Origin: Pseudidiomarina insulisalsae
GTDB taxonomy: Bacteria > Pseudomonadota > Gammaproteobacteria > Enterobacterales > Alteromonadaceae
Length of the DNA stretch: 64,000 bases
Direction: 5' to 3'
NCBI RefSeq assembly: GCF_003987065.1
Contig: NZ_PIPY01000008.1
Location: forward strand, 1 to 64,000
The notes beneath the pieces are model-generated. The model was not told the DNA's origin, made no database searches, and saw only the letters and a list, made by a program, of their open reading frames with translations. This document shows positions 35,500 through 47,689 of this stretch, piece by piece. Each line of letters opens with the position of its first letter. Position 1 is the stretch's first letter. The translations under genes and the position numbers were made by a program.

Positions 35500-35581
35500 C
35501 AGGGACGCCGTGAACCCGTCCGTGAGAGCTTCGGGGCTTCAGTGCGCTTAGCGAACCTTTTCTCAGGGACGCCGTGAACCC
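35500..35581. repeat. 18-bp direct repeat CAGGGACGCCGTGAACCC
   Basis: Identical copies lie at 35500-35517 and 35564-35581, 64 bases apart, each preceded by TCTCAGG or TCTC. Sequences of this sort are found dispersed between genes in marine gammaproteobacteria. It is part of the gene-free 35451-35844 interval. Confidence 0.7.
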
Positions 35582-35641
35582 TTCCCTGGGGGCTTGGCGG
35601 CCGCATCCCTGCGGCCGACACCCTGAGAAAACGCTCGCTAA
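35548..35641. repeat. Nested palindromic intergenic element
   Basis: Outer arms 35548-35568 and 35621-35641 are inverted copies that agree at about 19 of 21 positions (TTAGCGA and TTTTCTCAGGG blocks). Inside is a hairpin of CGGCCGCA (35598-35605) with TGCGGCCG (35610-35617). The whole is about 94 bases with no coding capacity. It looks like a REP/MITE-like palindromic unit. Confidence 0.65.
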
Positions 35642-35719
35642 CCACACCACGCCCCTCGCATTCGCAAACAGCAAACAGCAAACAACGCTTCCACCTCTCC
35701 AATATCCACTATCCAATAT

Positions 35720-35767
35720 CCAATAACGTTTTTGCCTTTCCAACAACCAATAACGTTTTTGCCTTTC
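35720..35767. repeat. Tandem AT-rich repeat, 27-bp period
   Basis: A 21-base unit starting CCAATAACG and continuing TTTTTGCC occurs at 35720-35740 and 35747-35767. Preceding sequence (35698-35727) carries several TATCCAATA-type units. The same ATCCAATAACG word recurs in the pnp leader near 57153-57163. Confidence 0.7.
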
Positions 35768-35844
35768 TAATAACCAAACGAACTAATGTGGCGCATGCCG
35801 CGTAGGTAAACTAGCCGATTATTTTTCCACAATTCTGAGGTTTT

Positions 35845-37083
35845 ATGCTGCAGGCATGGTTTGCGATTCCGTTCTGGAAGCGGGTGCTCGGGGCGTTTAT
35901 TTTAGGTGCTGGTATTGGGGTGTTGCTACCTGAGGTAGCGGTGCAACTGAAGCCGTTGGGCGACTTGTTTATTCAGGCGTTAAAAATGCTGGTAGCGCCG
36001 CTTATTTTCTGTGCCATTGTGAATGCGATTCTGCAGTTACAGGGGGAGCAGGGGCTTGGCACTATTGGCGCGAAGACGGTGGGGCTGTTTTTACTGACGG
36101 CGGTGCTGGCGAGTTTGATTGGCCTGGGGGTCGGTAGTTTGCTGGATGTGGCGCCGACGCGTGATTTGACTGCGGTGGCTGATTATACGCCGAAGCAGGT
36201 GCCGGGGCCGGTCGATGTGTTTCTCAATATGATTCCGGCCAATCCGTTTGCGGCGCTGAGCGAAGGCAAGATTCTGCAGATTGTGGTGTTTGCGGTGCTG
36301 GTGGGTATTGCCATTCGCAAGGTTGGCGAGGCGGCGCAGCCATTGGGTAATGTTCTGCAGGCGGGCGCGCAGGTGATGTATCGCATTACGAAGATGGTGC
36401 TGGAACTGACGCCTTTCGGTGTGTTGGGTCTGATGGCCTGGGTTGTGGGGCATTATGGGCTGGCGAGTCTGGCGCCGTTGGCGGCGTTTATCGGCGCGAT
36501 TTATCTGGCGTGTCTGCTGCATATTGTATTTGTGTATGGCAGCTTAGTGCGTTTTGCCGGTGGTATGTCGCCGCTGTTTTTCTTTAAGTCGGTACTGTCT
36601 GCGCAGTTGGTGGCGTTTACGACCTGCAGTAGCTTTGGCACGATTCCGGCGGCGCATCAGGCGATTACTGAGCGGCTGGGCGTGAAGAAGTCTTACGCAG
36701 GCTTTGTTCTGCCGCTGGGGGCGACAATTAATATGGATGGTTGTGGCGGGATTTATCCTGCGATTGCTGCCATCTTTATTGCTCAGCTTTATGGTATTCC
36801 GCTGGAGTGGATGGATTATCTGTTGATTACGGCTACTGCGACGCTGGCGTCGGTGGGTACTGCGGGCGTTCCCGGCACGGCCATGGTGATGTTGACGGTG
36901 ACGCTGAATGTGGTGGGCTTGCCGCTGGAGGGCATTGCTTTTATTGCGGCGATTGACCGGGTGATTGATATGGCGCGTACGGCGACGAATGTGACCGGTG
37001 ATATGGCGGTTGCAGTGGTGCTGGGTCGTGATGCAGAATTAGAACCATCATCAACGGCGGAAGTAGCGCGGGAATCGACATGA
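35845..37083 (+). CDS. Dicarboxylate/amino acid:cation symporter (DAACS family)
   Basis: 412 residues with about eight membrane helices and two re-entrant hairpins typical of Glt/DctA-type transporters. It carries a Ser-rich hairpin (TCSSFGTIPAAHQ) and the substrate/ion motif GATINMDG; the usual SSSxxTLP is altered to SSFGTIP. Late helices contain VGTAGVPGTA. It should take up acidic amino acids or C4-dicarboxylates with Na+ or H+, but the exact substrate cannot be told. The stop overlaps the dapB start (ATGA). Many codons end in G, giving a G-rich coding strand compared with the chaperone genes upstream. Confidence 0.87.
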   Translation: MLQAWFAIPFWKRVLGAFILGAGIGVLLPEVAVQLKPLGDLFIQALKMLVAPLIFCAIVNAILQLQGEQGLGTIGAKTVGLFLLTAVLASLIGLGVGSLLDVAPTRDLTAVADYTPKQVPGPVDVFLNMIPANPFAALSEGKILQIVVFAVLVGIAIRKVGEAAQPLGNVLQAGAQVMYRITKMVLELTPFGVLGLMAWVVGHYGLASLAPLAAFIGAIYLACLLHIVFVYGSLVRFAGGMSPLFFFKSVLSAQLVAFTTCSSFGTIPAAHQAITERLGVKKSYAGFVLPLGATINMDGCGGIYPAIAAIFIAQLYGIPLEWMDYLLITATATLASVGTAGVPGTAMVMLTVTLNVVGLPLEGIAFIAAIDRVIDMARTATNVTGDMAVAVVLGRDAELEPSSTAEVAREST

Positions 37084-37877
37084 AAGTAGGAGTGATTGGT
37101 GCCAGTGGGCGCATGGGGCAGGCGGTACTCGGGGTGCTGGCAGAGCAGGAGCTTGCGTGTGGCGCGGCGATTGTCAGTCCGGGCTCAGCGAAGCTTGGTC
37201 AGCCTGCGCATGCTGGGCTGAACTACAGCGATGGCAGTGAGTTGCGCGCGGGCCAGCTGGATGTGCTGATTGACTTTAGTCTGCCGCAGGCCTTGGCGCA
37301 TAATCTGATGCTGGCGCAGCGTATTGGCGCGGCGTTGGTAGTTTGCACCACGGGACTAAGTGAACAGCAGCAAAACGCTGTTCAGCAAGCGGCGGCTGCA
37401 ATTCCGCTTTTGCAGGCGGCCAATACCAGTGTCGGTGTCTGTTTGCTGGAGCAACTGGTTAGTATTGCCAGTGGGGCGTTGTCAGAAGCTGATATTGAAA
37501 TTACTGAGGCGCATCACAGTGCTAAACGCGACGGGCCGTCAGGCACGGCACTGGCGTTAGGTAAGGCCGCGGCGCAAGGACGTCAGCAGGACTTTGCGGC
37601 GGTGAATGCGGGGCTGCGCGGTGATGGTCTGCGCGAGGCGCAAAGTATCGGTTTCTCGGTGATCCGGGCGGCGGATATTGTCGGTGAGCATACGGTCATG
37701 CTGGTGCAACCGGGCGAGCGCATTGAGCTGACGCATCGGGTCACGGATCGGCGAGTTTTCGCGCGCGGGGCAGTGCAGGCTGCTAAATGGCTGGCACAGC
37801 AGCCGGCCGGGCTCTATCAGATGCGCGACATGTTGAATATGCAAGGTTTGCTGCGCCAGTTGCTGAATGAAATTTAG
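37080..37877 (+). CDS. dapB: 4-Hydroxy-tetrahydrodipicolinate reductase DapB
   Basis: NAD(P)H-dependent step of lysine and diaminopimelate synthesis. 265 residues. N-terminal nucleotide-binding GVIGASGRMGQAV, and the active-site segment EAHHSAKRDGPSGTAL with the conserved His pair and Lys. The start ATG overlaps the symporter stop by 4 bases, an unusual pairing. carAB is downstream, as in several gammaproteobacteria (dapB-carA-carB). The carA promoter seems to start right after the dapB stop. Confidence 0.96.
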   Translation: MKVGVIGASGRMGQAVLGVLAEQELACGAAIVSPGSAKLGQPAHAGLNYSDGSELRAGQLDVLIDFSLPQALAHNLMLAQRIGAALVVCTTGLSEQQQNAVQQAAAAIPLLQAANTSVGVCLLEQLVSIASGALSEADIEITEAHHSAKRDGPSGTALALGKAAAQGRQQDFAAVNAGLRGDGLREAQSIGFSVIRAADIVGEHTVMLVQPGERIELTHRVTDRRVFARGAVQAAKWLAQQPAGLYQMRDMLNMQGLLRQLLNEI

Positions 37878-37878
37878 C

Positions 37879-37907
37879 TGGACGCGGCGGGCTGTTTTTA
37901 ATAGAAT
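37879..37907 (+). promoter_or_regulatory. carA promoter
   Basis: TGGACG (37879-37884), 17 bases, then TAGAAT (37902-37907) lie immediately after the dapB stop codon. This would give a leader of roughly 115 bases before carA. Confidence 0.55.
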
Positions 37908-37975
37908 ACGACCAATTTGCCAACGTAAAGTTGGTGAGCTGAAAACGCGCACTTTTTAGCTGGTGCAAGGTAATC

Positions 37976-38011
37976 AACGGGGAAGTCAATTTTTGATTCA
38001 CCCGTTTTTTT
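37976..38011 (+). terminator. Terminator/attenuator in the carA leader
   Basis: AACGGG (37976-37981) pairs with CCCGTT (38001-38006), an inner GTCAA/TTGAT stem extends the hairpin, and T continues to 38011. It lies only 18 bases before the carA start and after the predicted promoter. It could stop dapB transcripts or act as an attenuator; a CCAAC/GTTGG hairpin (37920-37934) lies upstream. No leader peptide of useful length was seen. Confidence 0.7.
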
Positions 38012-38028
38012 ATGTACGGAGGTTAACC

Positions 38029-39186
38029 TTGAGTATTCTAGCGAGCCATTCAGCGAGTAAGGCCATTCTGGTACTTGCTGATGGAACTGTTTTTCACGGC
38101 ACAGCCATTGGTGCCGGCGGTACGGCAGTCGGGGAAGTTGTTTTTAATACCGCAATGACCGGCTACCAAGAAATTCTCACCGATCCCTCCTATGCTGAAC
38201 AAATCGTCACTCTCACTTATCCCCACATTGGCAATTACGGTACCAACCACGAAGATGAAGAATCCAACCGCGTTTGGGCGAAGGGTTTGGTGATCCGTGA
38301 TTTGTCATTAAAGGCAAGTAACTTCCGTCTGGAACAGTCTTTGGGTGATTACCTGCGGCAGCGCAATGTAGTGGGAATTGCCGATATTGATACCCGTAAG
38401 CTAACGCGCTTACTGCGTGAAAAAGGTGCGCAGAACGGTTGTATCATGGCTGGTAATGTTGACGGCGAGCTGGATGTTGACAAAGCACTGGAGCTGGCCA
38501 AGGGTTTTCCTGGTCTGCAGGGCATGGACCTGGCGAAAGAAGTTACCATTCGCACGCCACATGAGTGGACCAGCACGGGCTGGCAGCTAGGTAAAGGCTT
38601 TGGCGAACTGACCGATCCTAAGTTTCATGTTGTGGCCTATGATTATGGCTGCAAGCGTTATATTTTGCGAATGCTTGCGGACCGCGGTTGTAAAGTGACC
38701 CTGGTACCGGCGCAAACCTCGGCCGAAGATGTCCTGGCAATGAAGCCTGACGGTGTGTTTTTATCCAATGGCCCGGGTGACCCGGAGCCATGCGATTACG
38801 CCATAAAGGCGATTCGTGAACTGATAGACGCCAAGCTACCTATCTTCGGTATCTGTCTGGGGCATCAGTTACTGGCATTGGCAAGCGGTGCGAAAACCAG
38901 CAAAATGAAATTCGGTCACCACGGTGCCAACCATCCGGTGCAGGACCTGACCACCGGGCGGGTCATGATTACCAGTCAGAATCACGGCTTTGCAGTGGCC
39001 GAGGATAACCTCCCCGACAATTTAAAAGTGACGCACAAATCACTGTTCGATGGCACTTTGCAGGGCATCCATCGCACTGATGTGCCCGCCTTCAGCTTCC
39101 AGGGACACCCTGAAGCTGGCCCGGGGCCGCACGATGCCGCACCACTGTTTGATCACTTTATTGAATTGATGAGCCAGCACGCTTAA
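38029..39186 (+). CDS. carA: Carbamoyl-phosphate synthase small subunit CarA
   Basis: Glutaminase subunit that supplies ammonia for carbamoyl phosphate, a precursor of pyrimidines and arginine. 385 residues. N-terminal domain with [22 protein letters not shown]; class I amidotransferase domain with the nucleophile in FGICLGHQ and C-terminal [11 protein letters not shown] place the start at TTG 38029 because GGAGG lies 6 bases before it (38018-38022). An in-frame GTG at 37963 lies within the leader hairpin region and lacks a ribosome site. It forms an operon with carB and greA. Confidence 0.95.
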   Translation: MSILASHSASKAILVLADGTVFHGTAIGAGGTAVGEVVFNTAMTGYQEILTDPSYAEQIVTLTYPHIGNYGTNHEDEESNRVWAKGLVIRDLSLKASNFRLEQSLGDYLRQRNVVGIADIDTRKLTRLLREKGAQNGCIMAGNVDGELDVDKALELAKGFPGLQGMDLAKEVTIRTPHEWTSTGWQLGKGFGELTDPKFHVVAYDYGCKRYILRMLADRGCKVTLVPAQTSAEDVLAMKPDGVFLSNGPGDPEPCDYAIKAIRELIDAKLPIFGICLGHQLLALASGAKTSKMKFGHHGANHPVQDLTTGRVMITSQNHGFAVAEDNLPDNLKVTHKSLFDGTLQGIHRTDVPAFSFQGHPEAGPGPHDAAPLFDHFIELMSQHA

Positions 39187-39216
39187 GCGCTGCCGGAACG
39201 GAGGACGAACCGAATT

Positions 39217-42437
<3,221 letters not shown>

Positions 42438-42441
<4 letters not shown>

Positions 42442-42914
42442 GTCAGATTCCAATGACGACCCGCGGCGCAGAAATGCTGCGGGAGGAATTGAAACGTCTT
42501 AAAACTGAAGACCGGCCACGGATCATCCAGGCCATCGCGGAAGCGCGTGAGCACGGCGACTTAAAAGAAAACGCCGAGTATCATGCAGCGCGTGAGCAAC
42601 AGGGCTTTTGTGAAGGCCGTATTCAGGAAATTGAAGCGAAGTTATCGAACGCTCAGATCATTGACGTAACCAAGGTTCCGAATCAGGGCAAGGTTATCTT
42701 TGGTTCGACCGTGACGCTCTACAATACGTCGACGGATAAAGAAGTGACCTATCGTATTGTTGGTGATGACGAAGCGGATATTAAACAGAATCTGATCTCG
42801 GTGAACTCACCGATCTCGCGGTCACTTATTGGCAAGCAGGTCGATGACGTAGCGCGGGTGAACACTCCGAACGGTGAAGTCGAATATGAAGTGGTAAGCG
42901 TCGAGTATATCTGA
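42438..42914 (+). CDS. greA: Transcription elongation factor GreA
   Basis: Rescues backtracked RNA polymerase by stimulating cleavage of the 3' RNA end. 158 residues: an N-terminal coiled coil with the acidic tip ([13 protein letters not shown]) and a C-terminal FKBP-like globular domain ending [13 protein letters not shown]. The ATG is within the carB stop. The order carB-greA-yhbY-rlmE-ftsH is common in gammaproteobacteria; here two regulator genes are inserted before yhbY. Confidence 0.97.
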
Positions 42915-42928
42915 CACTTACCCCGGCT

Positions 42929-43207
42929 TTACTGCTGATCATTTAAGAGCGCGACCAGTTCGCGCTCTTTTTGTTTGCGCTCTGTTTCACTGCGCGGTGC
43001 CGCGCCGTGATACTGCTCGACATCGGGAAAAACCTCTTCTACCGGGCGTTGCAAGGCTTTTGCCAAGGCCTGCGCGACGACATAGGAACGCGCCTTGCGC
43101 GCCGCCACTTTTGATATCAATGAGGGGCTTTTACCCAAGGCTTTGGCAAGCATAGAGAAATCATATCCCCGCTGCGCTAATTCCATTTTAATTTTTTGAC
43201 TATCCAT
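42929..43207 (-). CDS. Ner-like (Nlp family) winged-helix DNA-binding protein
   Basis: 92 residues. The core (about 6-62), DFSMLAKALGKSPSLISKVAARK and PVEEVFPD, resembles the Ner/Nlp winged helix of phage Mu-type transcription factors (helix-turn-helix near 18-38, and the typical end at VFPD). The last 30 residues are charged and polar. In Mu-like phages Ner acts as the Cro-type regulator against the c repressor. This gene is divergent from a CI-like gene 105 bases away, as in a lysogeny switch, but no other phage genes are near. Its target is unknown. Confidence 0.65.
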   Translation of the reverse strand: MDSQKIKMELAQRGYDFSMLAKALGKSPSLISKVAARKARSYVVAQALAKALQRPVEEVFPDVEQYHGAAPRSETERKQKERELVALLNDQQ

Positions 43208-43235
43208 TGTTGCTCGGCTGTGGTTGAATAATGCT

Positions 43236-43265
43236 GTGAGCTTGATGTGAGTTCACAGTGAGTTC
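43236..43265. promoter_or_regulatory. 11-bp-phased GTGAG(C/T)T repeats between divergent regulators
   Basis: GTGAGCTT at 43236, GTGAGTTC at 43247 and GTGAGTTC at 43258 are in direct orientation with exact 11-base spacing (one helical turn). TGTGA/TCACA also forms a small inverted repeat at 43246-43257. The position between the divergent starts (43207 and 43312) suggests an operator for one or both neighbours. Confidence 0.6.
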
Positions 43266-43311
43266 AAATGAATTAAAAAGTAGGTCAAACGACACATTTA
43301 AAGGAAAAAAG

Positions 43312-43854
43312 ATGTCAAATGACGCTCATTTAAATAGTACACACCGACTACAGAAAAGCAAAGCGGAAATGCTCTCCATGGAAGAATGTGTGACACGCCT
43401 GAAATTGTATTATGGCGACCAGTCACTGGCATCGCTGATGCGCTATCTGGGCATTCCAACATCGACCTATAGCAACTGGCGTAAACGTGGCACTGTCACT
43501 TATGACCACCTGGTCCAGGGGCTTATTCGTGCCGGTATTTCGTTGGATTGGTTTTTTGCCCCGCAACGGCAACTGGATTATCCGCGGCCTTCGCAATTAC
43601 ATTTAGCTGAGAGCAATGGCGGCGGTTATCAACGGCAACAAAATGATACCAATGAGGTATTAGCGGCGCTCGCAGAGGTGAAGCCTTACCTGCAGCGTTA
43701 TCAGTTAAGCGAGACACAAGTAAATCAAAGCCTGTTGCTGCAAACCTATCTGGCCGCCCGGGCCGATCACGTCAGTGTGGATTTTGCTTTAGATAAGGTG
43801 GCACAGGCATTGCGCGTGTGCCAGAAAGAACAGGAGAACGCGGCGCAGGACTAG
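43312..43854 (+). CDS. CI-type phage repressor HTH protein
   Basis: 180 residues. The region 23-82 (MEECVTRLKLYYGDQSLASL, TSTYSNWRKRG, GISLDWFF) is the bacteriophage CI repressor helix-turn-helix family found in P2/186-type and related phage repressors. There is no S24 LexA-like protease domain; the C-terminal half is a helical domain I do not recognise, so SOS cleavage is not expected. I choose ATG 43312 with AAGGA upstream; a GTG at 43258 lies inside the repeat operator and lacks a ribosome site. It is divergent from the Ner-like gene, and its stop overlaps the yhbY stop in a CTAG. Confidence 0.75.
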   Translation: MSNDAHLNSTHRLQKSKAEMLSMEECVTRLKLYYGDQSLASLMRYLGIPTSTYSNWRKRGTVTYDHLVQGLIRAGISLDWFFAPQRQLDYPRPSQLHLAESNGGGYQRQQNDTNEVLAALAEVKPYLQRYQLSETQVNQSLLLQTYLAARADHVSVDFALDKVAQALRVCQKEQENAAQD

Positions 43855-44159
43855 CGCCGCGGTAGTTGAATCTTACCTTCAGGACTTGGCTTGTAAACGG
43901 TCAGAATTTTACCGACCACCTGTACCCGATAGGCCTGTGTATGTGCCAGAATGGTGGCATAAATTTGCTCACGCAGTTCACGGTCTTCTTCTGGTACCTT
44001 GACCTTAATCAGCTCATGATGATTTAAAGCCAGTTCAATCTCTGCCATCACACCCTCAGTCAGGCCGTTGGCACCTAGCAGCACGACCGGTTTGAGCGAA
44101 TGCGCCAAACTTTTTAGGTGCTGCTTTTGTTTATTGCTTAAAGTTAACCCTTCAGCCAT
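43851..44159 (-). CDS. yhbY: Ribosome assembly RNA-binding protein YhbY
   Basis: 102 residues of the CRM/YhbY domain, associated with the pre-50S subunit. The signature [34 protein letters not shown] is present, with the GxxG-type loop. The start ATG at 44159 gives the usual [16 protein letters not shown]; a longer reading to 44240 would overlap rlmE and has no support. It is divergent from rlmE, the common order. Confidence 0.93.
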   Translation of the reverse strand: MAEGLTLSNKQKQHLKSLAHSLKPVVLLGANGLTEGVMAEIELALNHHELIKVKVPEEDRELREQIYATILAHTQAYRVQVVGKILTVYKPSPEGKIQLPRR

Positions 44160-44239
44160 GTAATAATATCCCACTATCACTTGAATTTTCGCTATTCTAC
44201 CGCCATCTGGGTAGTAGAAGCCAGTTTGGTATTGAGGCA

Positions 44240-44866
44240 ATGGGAAAAAAACGTTCAGCTAGCAGTACGCGATGGTTACAGGAGCACTTTAGTGACCACT
44301 TTGTGCAGAAGGCTCAAAAACAGGGCCTGCGCTCGCGTGCGGTGTTTAAAATTGATGAAATTCAGCAAAAAGACAAGATTCTGAAACCTGGCATGACTGT
44401 GGTCGATCTGGGCGCGGCGCCCGGCGGTTGGTCACAGTATGTGGTCGACACGCTGGGCGGCAACGGTCAGGTCATAGCCTGTGATATTCTGCCTATGGAC
44501 CCGATTGCCGGCGTCGATTTTCTCGAAGGTGACTTCCGTGAAGAGAGCGTTTTGAACGCCTTGTTGAACCGCATCGGCGGCAAAAACGTAGATGTAATAC
44601 TGTCAGACATGGCGCCTAACATGAGTGGTAATGACAATGTCGATCAACCCCGCGCCATGTATCTGGTCGAATTAGCCCTTGATATGTGTCATCAGGTGTT
44701 GAAACCTAATGGCAGTTTTGTCGTCAAAGTATTCCACGGGCAAGGTTTTGAAGAGTTTTTGAAAGACGTTCGTGCCGCATTTAAGACGGTACGGACAAGG
44801 AAGCCAGACTCATCGAGAGCGCGTTCGCGTGAGGTGTATCTGGTGGCGACCGGTTACAAATTGTAG
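44240..44866 (+). CDS. rlmE: 23S rRNA (uridine-2'-O) methyltransferase RlmE (FtsJ/RrmJ)
   Basis: Methylates the 2'-O of U2552 in 23S rRNA using SAM, and is needed for 50S maturation; a heat-shock gene in E. coli. 208 residues. The SAM-binding motif [11 protein letters not shown] is at about 55-65, with [11 protein letters not shown] and the [12 protein letters not shown] motif containing the catalytic Lys. Followed by ftsH as in E. coli. Confidence 0.96.
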   Translation: MGKKRSASSTRWLQEHFSDHFVQKAQKQGLRSRAVFKIDEIQQKDKILKPGMTVVDLGAAPGGWSQYVVDTLGGNGQVIACDILPMDPIAGVDFLEGDFREESVLNALLNRIGGKNVDVILSDMAPNMSGNDNVDQPRAMYLVELALDMCHQVLKPNGSFVVKVFHGQGFEEFLKDVRAAFKTVRTRKPDSSRARSREVYLVATGYKL

Positions 44867-44909
44867 TAGGCTGTTGCACAAGCAACGCAAGTTAATGAGG
44901 TAGTCAGCT

Positions 44910-46829
44910 TTGAGCGATATGGCAAAAAATTTAATTCTATGGCTGGTGATCGCGGTCGTGCTAATGACCGTGTTCAACAGTTTCAGTCCGGGTGCGAACA
45001 ACGGTTCGCAGGTGGCCTATAGTGAATTCATTTCACAGGTCAACAACGGTGGTGTGCGTAAAGTCGATATCGACGGCCGCATGATCACCGCGCAGTCCCG
45101 TACCGGCGACACTTTCACAACAGTGATGCCAGTTCAGGACCCGGATCTGCTCAACGACCTCCTCGAACATAATGTTGAAGTAGTCGGTAAGCCACCGGAA
45201 GAGCCGAGCATTCTGACTTCGATCTTTATCTCCTGGTTCCCAATGCTACTGTTAATTGGTGTGTGGATTTTCTTCATGCGCCAGATGCAGGGCGGTGGTG
45301 GCCGTGGCGCCATGACCTTTGGTAAGAGTAAAGCGCGCTTGATGAGCGAAGATCAAATCAAGACGACCTTTGCCGACGTCGCTGGTTGCGATGAAGCTAA
45401 AGAAGAAGTAGGTGAGCTGGTTGATTACCTGCGTGATCCAAGCAAGTTCCAGCGGTTGGGCGGCAAAATCCCGAAAGGCGTACTGATGGTGGGTCCTCCG
45501 GGTACAGGTAAAACCCTGATTGCCAAAGCCATTGCCGGCGAAGCGAAAGTACCTTTCTTCTCTATTTCTGGCTCGGACTTCGTTGAAATGTTCGTCGGTG
45601 TCGGTGCCTCGCGGGTACGTGACATGTTTGAGCAGGCAAAGAAGTCTGCACCGTGCATTATCTTTATTGATGAGATTGACGCTGTGGGTCGTCAGCGTGG
45701 TGCTGGTCTGGGTGGCGGTCATGACGAACGTGAACAGACCCTGAATCAGATGTTGGTCGAAATGGACGGTTTCGAGGGCAATGAAGGTATTATCGTCATT
45801 GCTGCGACCAACCGCCCTGACGTGCTTGATCCGGCGCTACTGCGTCCGGGACGTTTTGACCGTCAGGTGCCTGTTGGCTTGCCTGATGTGCGTGGTCGTG
45901 AACAGATTCTGAAAGTGCACATGCGTAAAGTGCCATTAGGCGACGATGTTGATGCATCGGTCATTGCCCGTGGTACACCAGGCTTCTCGGGCGCCGATTT
46001 GGCCAATCTGGTCAACGAAGCTGCCTTGTTTGCCGCACGTAATAATAAGCGCGTGGTTTCAATGGAAGAGTTTGATAAGGCGAAAGATAAGATCATGATG
46101 GGCGCCGAGCGCCGCTCCATGGTCATGACCGACGAAGAAAAAGCAATGACGGCCTATCATGAAGCTGGCCACGCCATTGTCGGACGCCTGGTACCTGAGC
46201 ATGATCCGGTCTACAAAGTATCCATTATCCCACGTGGCCGTGCCTTAGGTGTAACCATGTATTTGCCGGAGCAGGATCGGGTCAGCCATACCAAACAGCA
46301 TCTTGAGAGCATGATCTCCAGTTTGTTTGGCGGACGTCTGGCTGAATCTATTATCTATGGCGATGAAAAAGTTACCACCGGTGCCTCAAACGATATCGAA
46401 CGGGCGACCCAAATCGCACGCAAGATGGTGACCCAATGGGGTCTGTCGGAGAAAATGGGACCGTTGCTTTATGCGGATGACGAAAACGAAGTGTTCCTCG
46501 GACGCTCAGTGACTCAGCATAAGCATATGTCGGACGAGACCGCCCGCGCCATCGACCAGGAAGTGAAGCTATTTATCGATCGTAACTACGATCGCGCGAA
46601 GCGCATCCTGGAAGAGAACATCGATATTCTGCACGCCATGAAAGATGCGTTGATGAAATACGAGACCATTGACGCGGACCAGATCGATGACCTGATGAAC
46701 CGTCGTGATGTGCGTGAGCCGCGCGACTGGCAAAAGCAGGACAAAAATGACGATTCCAGTGGCGGTGCAACAGCAAGTTCAGATGAACGACCGTTAACAG
46801 GTAAACCGGGTGACGCCCCGGCAAGTTAA
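44910..46829 (+). CDS. ftsH: ATP-dependent zinc metalloprotease FtsH
   Basis: Membrane AAA+ protease that degrades SsrA-tagged, membrane and regulatory proteins such as sigma-32 and LpxC. 639 residues. Two membrane helices (about 7-26 and 100-120) flank a periplasmic domain. The Walker A GPPGTGKT, the pore and second region of homology, and the zinc site HEAGH (H417) are intact. I keep TTG at 44910, with GAGG 9 bases upstream; the internal ATG at 44919 matches the E. coli start and is also possible. A terminator follows at 46834. Confidence 0.97.
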   Translation: MSDMAKNLILWLVIAVVLMTVFNSFSPGANNGSQVAYSEFISQVNNGGVRKVDIDGRMITAQSRTGDTFTTVMPVQDPDLLNDLLEHNVEVVGKPPEEPSILTSIFISWFPMLLLIGVWIFFMRQMQGGGGRGAMTFGKSKARLMSEDQIKTTFADVAGCDEAKEEVGELVDYLRDPSKFQRLGGKIPKGVLMVGPPGTGKTLIAKAIAGEAKVPFFSISGSDFVEMFVGVGASRVRDMFEQAKKSAPCIIFIDEIDAVGRQRGAGLGGGHDEREQTLNQMLVEMDGFEGNEGIIVIAATNRPDVLDPALLRPGRFDRQVPVGLPDVRGREQILKVHMRKVPLGDDVDASVIARGTPGFSGADLANLVNEAALFAARNNKRVVSMEEFDKAKDKIMMGAERRSMVMTDEEKAMTAYHEAGHAIVGRLVPEHDPVYKVSIIPRGRALGVTMYLPEQDRVSHTKQHLESMISSLFGGRLAESIIYGDEKVTTGASNDIERATQIARKMVTQWGLSEKMGPLLYADDENEVFLGRSVTQHKHMSDETARAIDQEVKLFIDRNYDRAKRILEENIDILHAMKDALMKYETIDADQIDDLMNRRDVREPRDWQKQDKNDDSSGGATASSDERPLTGKPGDAPAS

Positions 46830-46833
46830 ACAG

Positions 46834-46861
46834 AAAAGCCCCGGGTTCGGGGCTTTTTTTT
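46834..46861 (+). terminator. Terminator between ftsH and folP
   Basis: AAAAGCCCCG (46834-46843) pairs with CGGGGCTTTT (46848-46857) around GGTT, followed by T. It ends 13 bases before the folP ATG and so leaves no room for a folP promoter between them. Partial read-through is likely. Confidence 0.9.
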
Positions 46862-46873
46862 GAGGACGATGTA

Positions 46874-47689
46874 ATGACCACAGCTACACGCCCGCAAGTC
46901 ATGGGCATTCTGAACGTCACCCCGGACTCTTTTTCCGACGGCGGTCGTTTTGACCAGCTTGATCAAGCCCTGCGTCAGGCGGAGCAGATGATTGCCGATG
47001 GCGCCAGCTACATTGATGTAGGCGGAGAGTCGACGCGGCCGGGTGCAGAAAGCGTCGGCGTAGAAGAGGAACTGGATCGGGTCATACCTGTCATTGAAAA
47101 GCTACGCGCAGAAACCGACATTGCTATCTCACTGGATACCTGCAAAACAGCGGTCATGGCTGAAGGCCTCAAGCAGGGTGTCGCCATGATTAATGATATC
47201 CGTGCGCTGAGCGATGATGGCGCGATAGATTTACTGGCCGCACATCAGGCGGATGTCTGTCTTATGCACATGCAGGGGGAGCCGCGCAGTATGCAACAGT
47301 CACCGCGTTACGAAGACGTGGTGATTGAAGTGAAGAGCTTCTTGCAGGAGCGGGTGCGCGCCTGCGAGGCGGCAGGAATTGCCAGAGAACGAATTTTTCT
47401 TGATCCAGGCTTTGGCTTTGGCAAAACGGTAAGGCATAATTACCAGCTATTGCAACGCATGCAGGCATTTCACGAACTGCAGCTGCCGTTATTAATCGGC
47501 GTTTCGCGCAAATCTATGTTAGGTCATGTGACCGGTCGTGAGGTTCAGGATCGCTTACCGGCGAGTCTCGCCGCGGCAACGATTGCGGCAATGAAAGGGG
47601 CACGCATTATTCGCGTGCATGATGTCAGGGAAACGGTTGATGCAATAAAAGTAGTTGCAGCAACCTTGGCTGGTGGAGATTTCAGTTGA
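46874..47689 (+). CDS. folP: Dihydropteroate synthase FolP
   Basis: Joins p-aminobenzoate to dihydropterin pyrophosphate in folate synthesis; the target of sulfonamides. 271 residues. [14 protein letters not shown] at the N-terminus, the [12 protein letters not shown] motif, and DPGFGFGKT and GVSRKS motifs are present. A GAGG ribosome site lies just after the terminator. The stop overlaps the glmM start. Confidence 0.96.
   Translation: MTTATRPQVMGILNVTPDSFSDGGRFDQLDQALRQAEQMIADGASYIDVGGESTRPGAESVGVEEELDRVIPVIEKLRAETDIAISLDTCKTAVMAEGLKQGVAMINDIRALSDDGAIDLLAAHQADVCLMHMQGEPRSMQQSPRYEDVVIEVKSFLQERVRACEAAGIARERIFLDPGFGFGKTVRHNYQLLQRMQAFHELQLPLLIGVSRKSMLGHVTGREVQDRLPASLAAATIAAMKGARIIRVHDVRETVDAIKVVAATLAGGDFS

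Noticed and set aside
35411-35746. Minus-strand frame of about 110 codons across the repeat-rich spacer
   Set aside because: It is composed of palindromic and tandem repeat sequence, has no recognisable protein features, and overlaps the M48 peptidase end.
35500-35767. Possible CRISPR array
   Set aside because: Each repeat occurs only twice, spacing is irregular, and no cas genes are present. No CRISPR was seen anywhere in the window.
37976-38011. ArgR box in the carA leader
   Set aside because: The TGATTCA-like half is part of the terminator stem and no paired half-site at the proper distance is visible.
37963-38028. Longer carA start at GTG 37963
   Set aside because: It lies across the leader terminator with no ribosome site; TTG 38029 has GGAGG at ideal spacing and fits the family's N-terminus.
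43246-43257. CRP site TGTGA/TCACA
   Set aside because: The half-sites are 2 bases apart, whereas CRP needs 6.
42929-43854. Integrated prophage or genomic island
   Set aside because: Only two regulator genes are present; no integrase, attachment duplication or other phage genes flank them.
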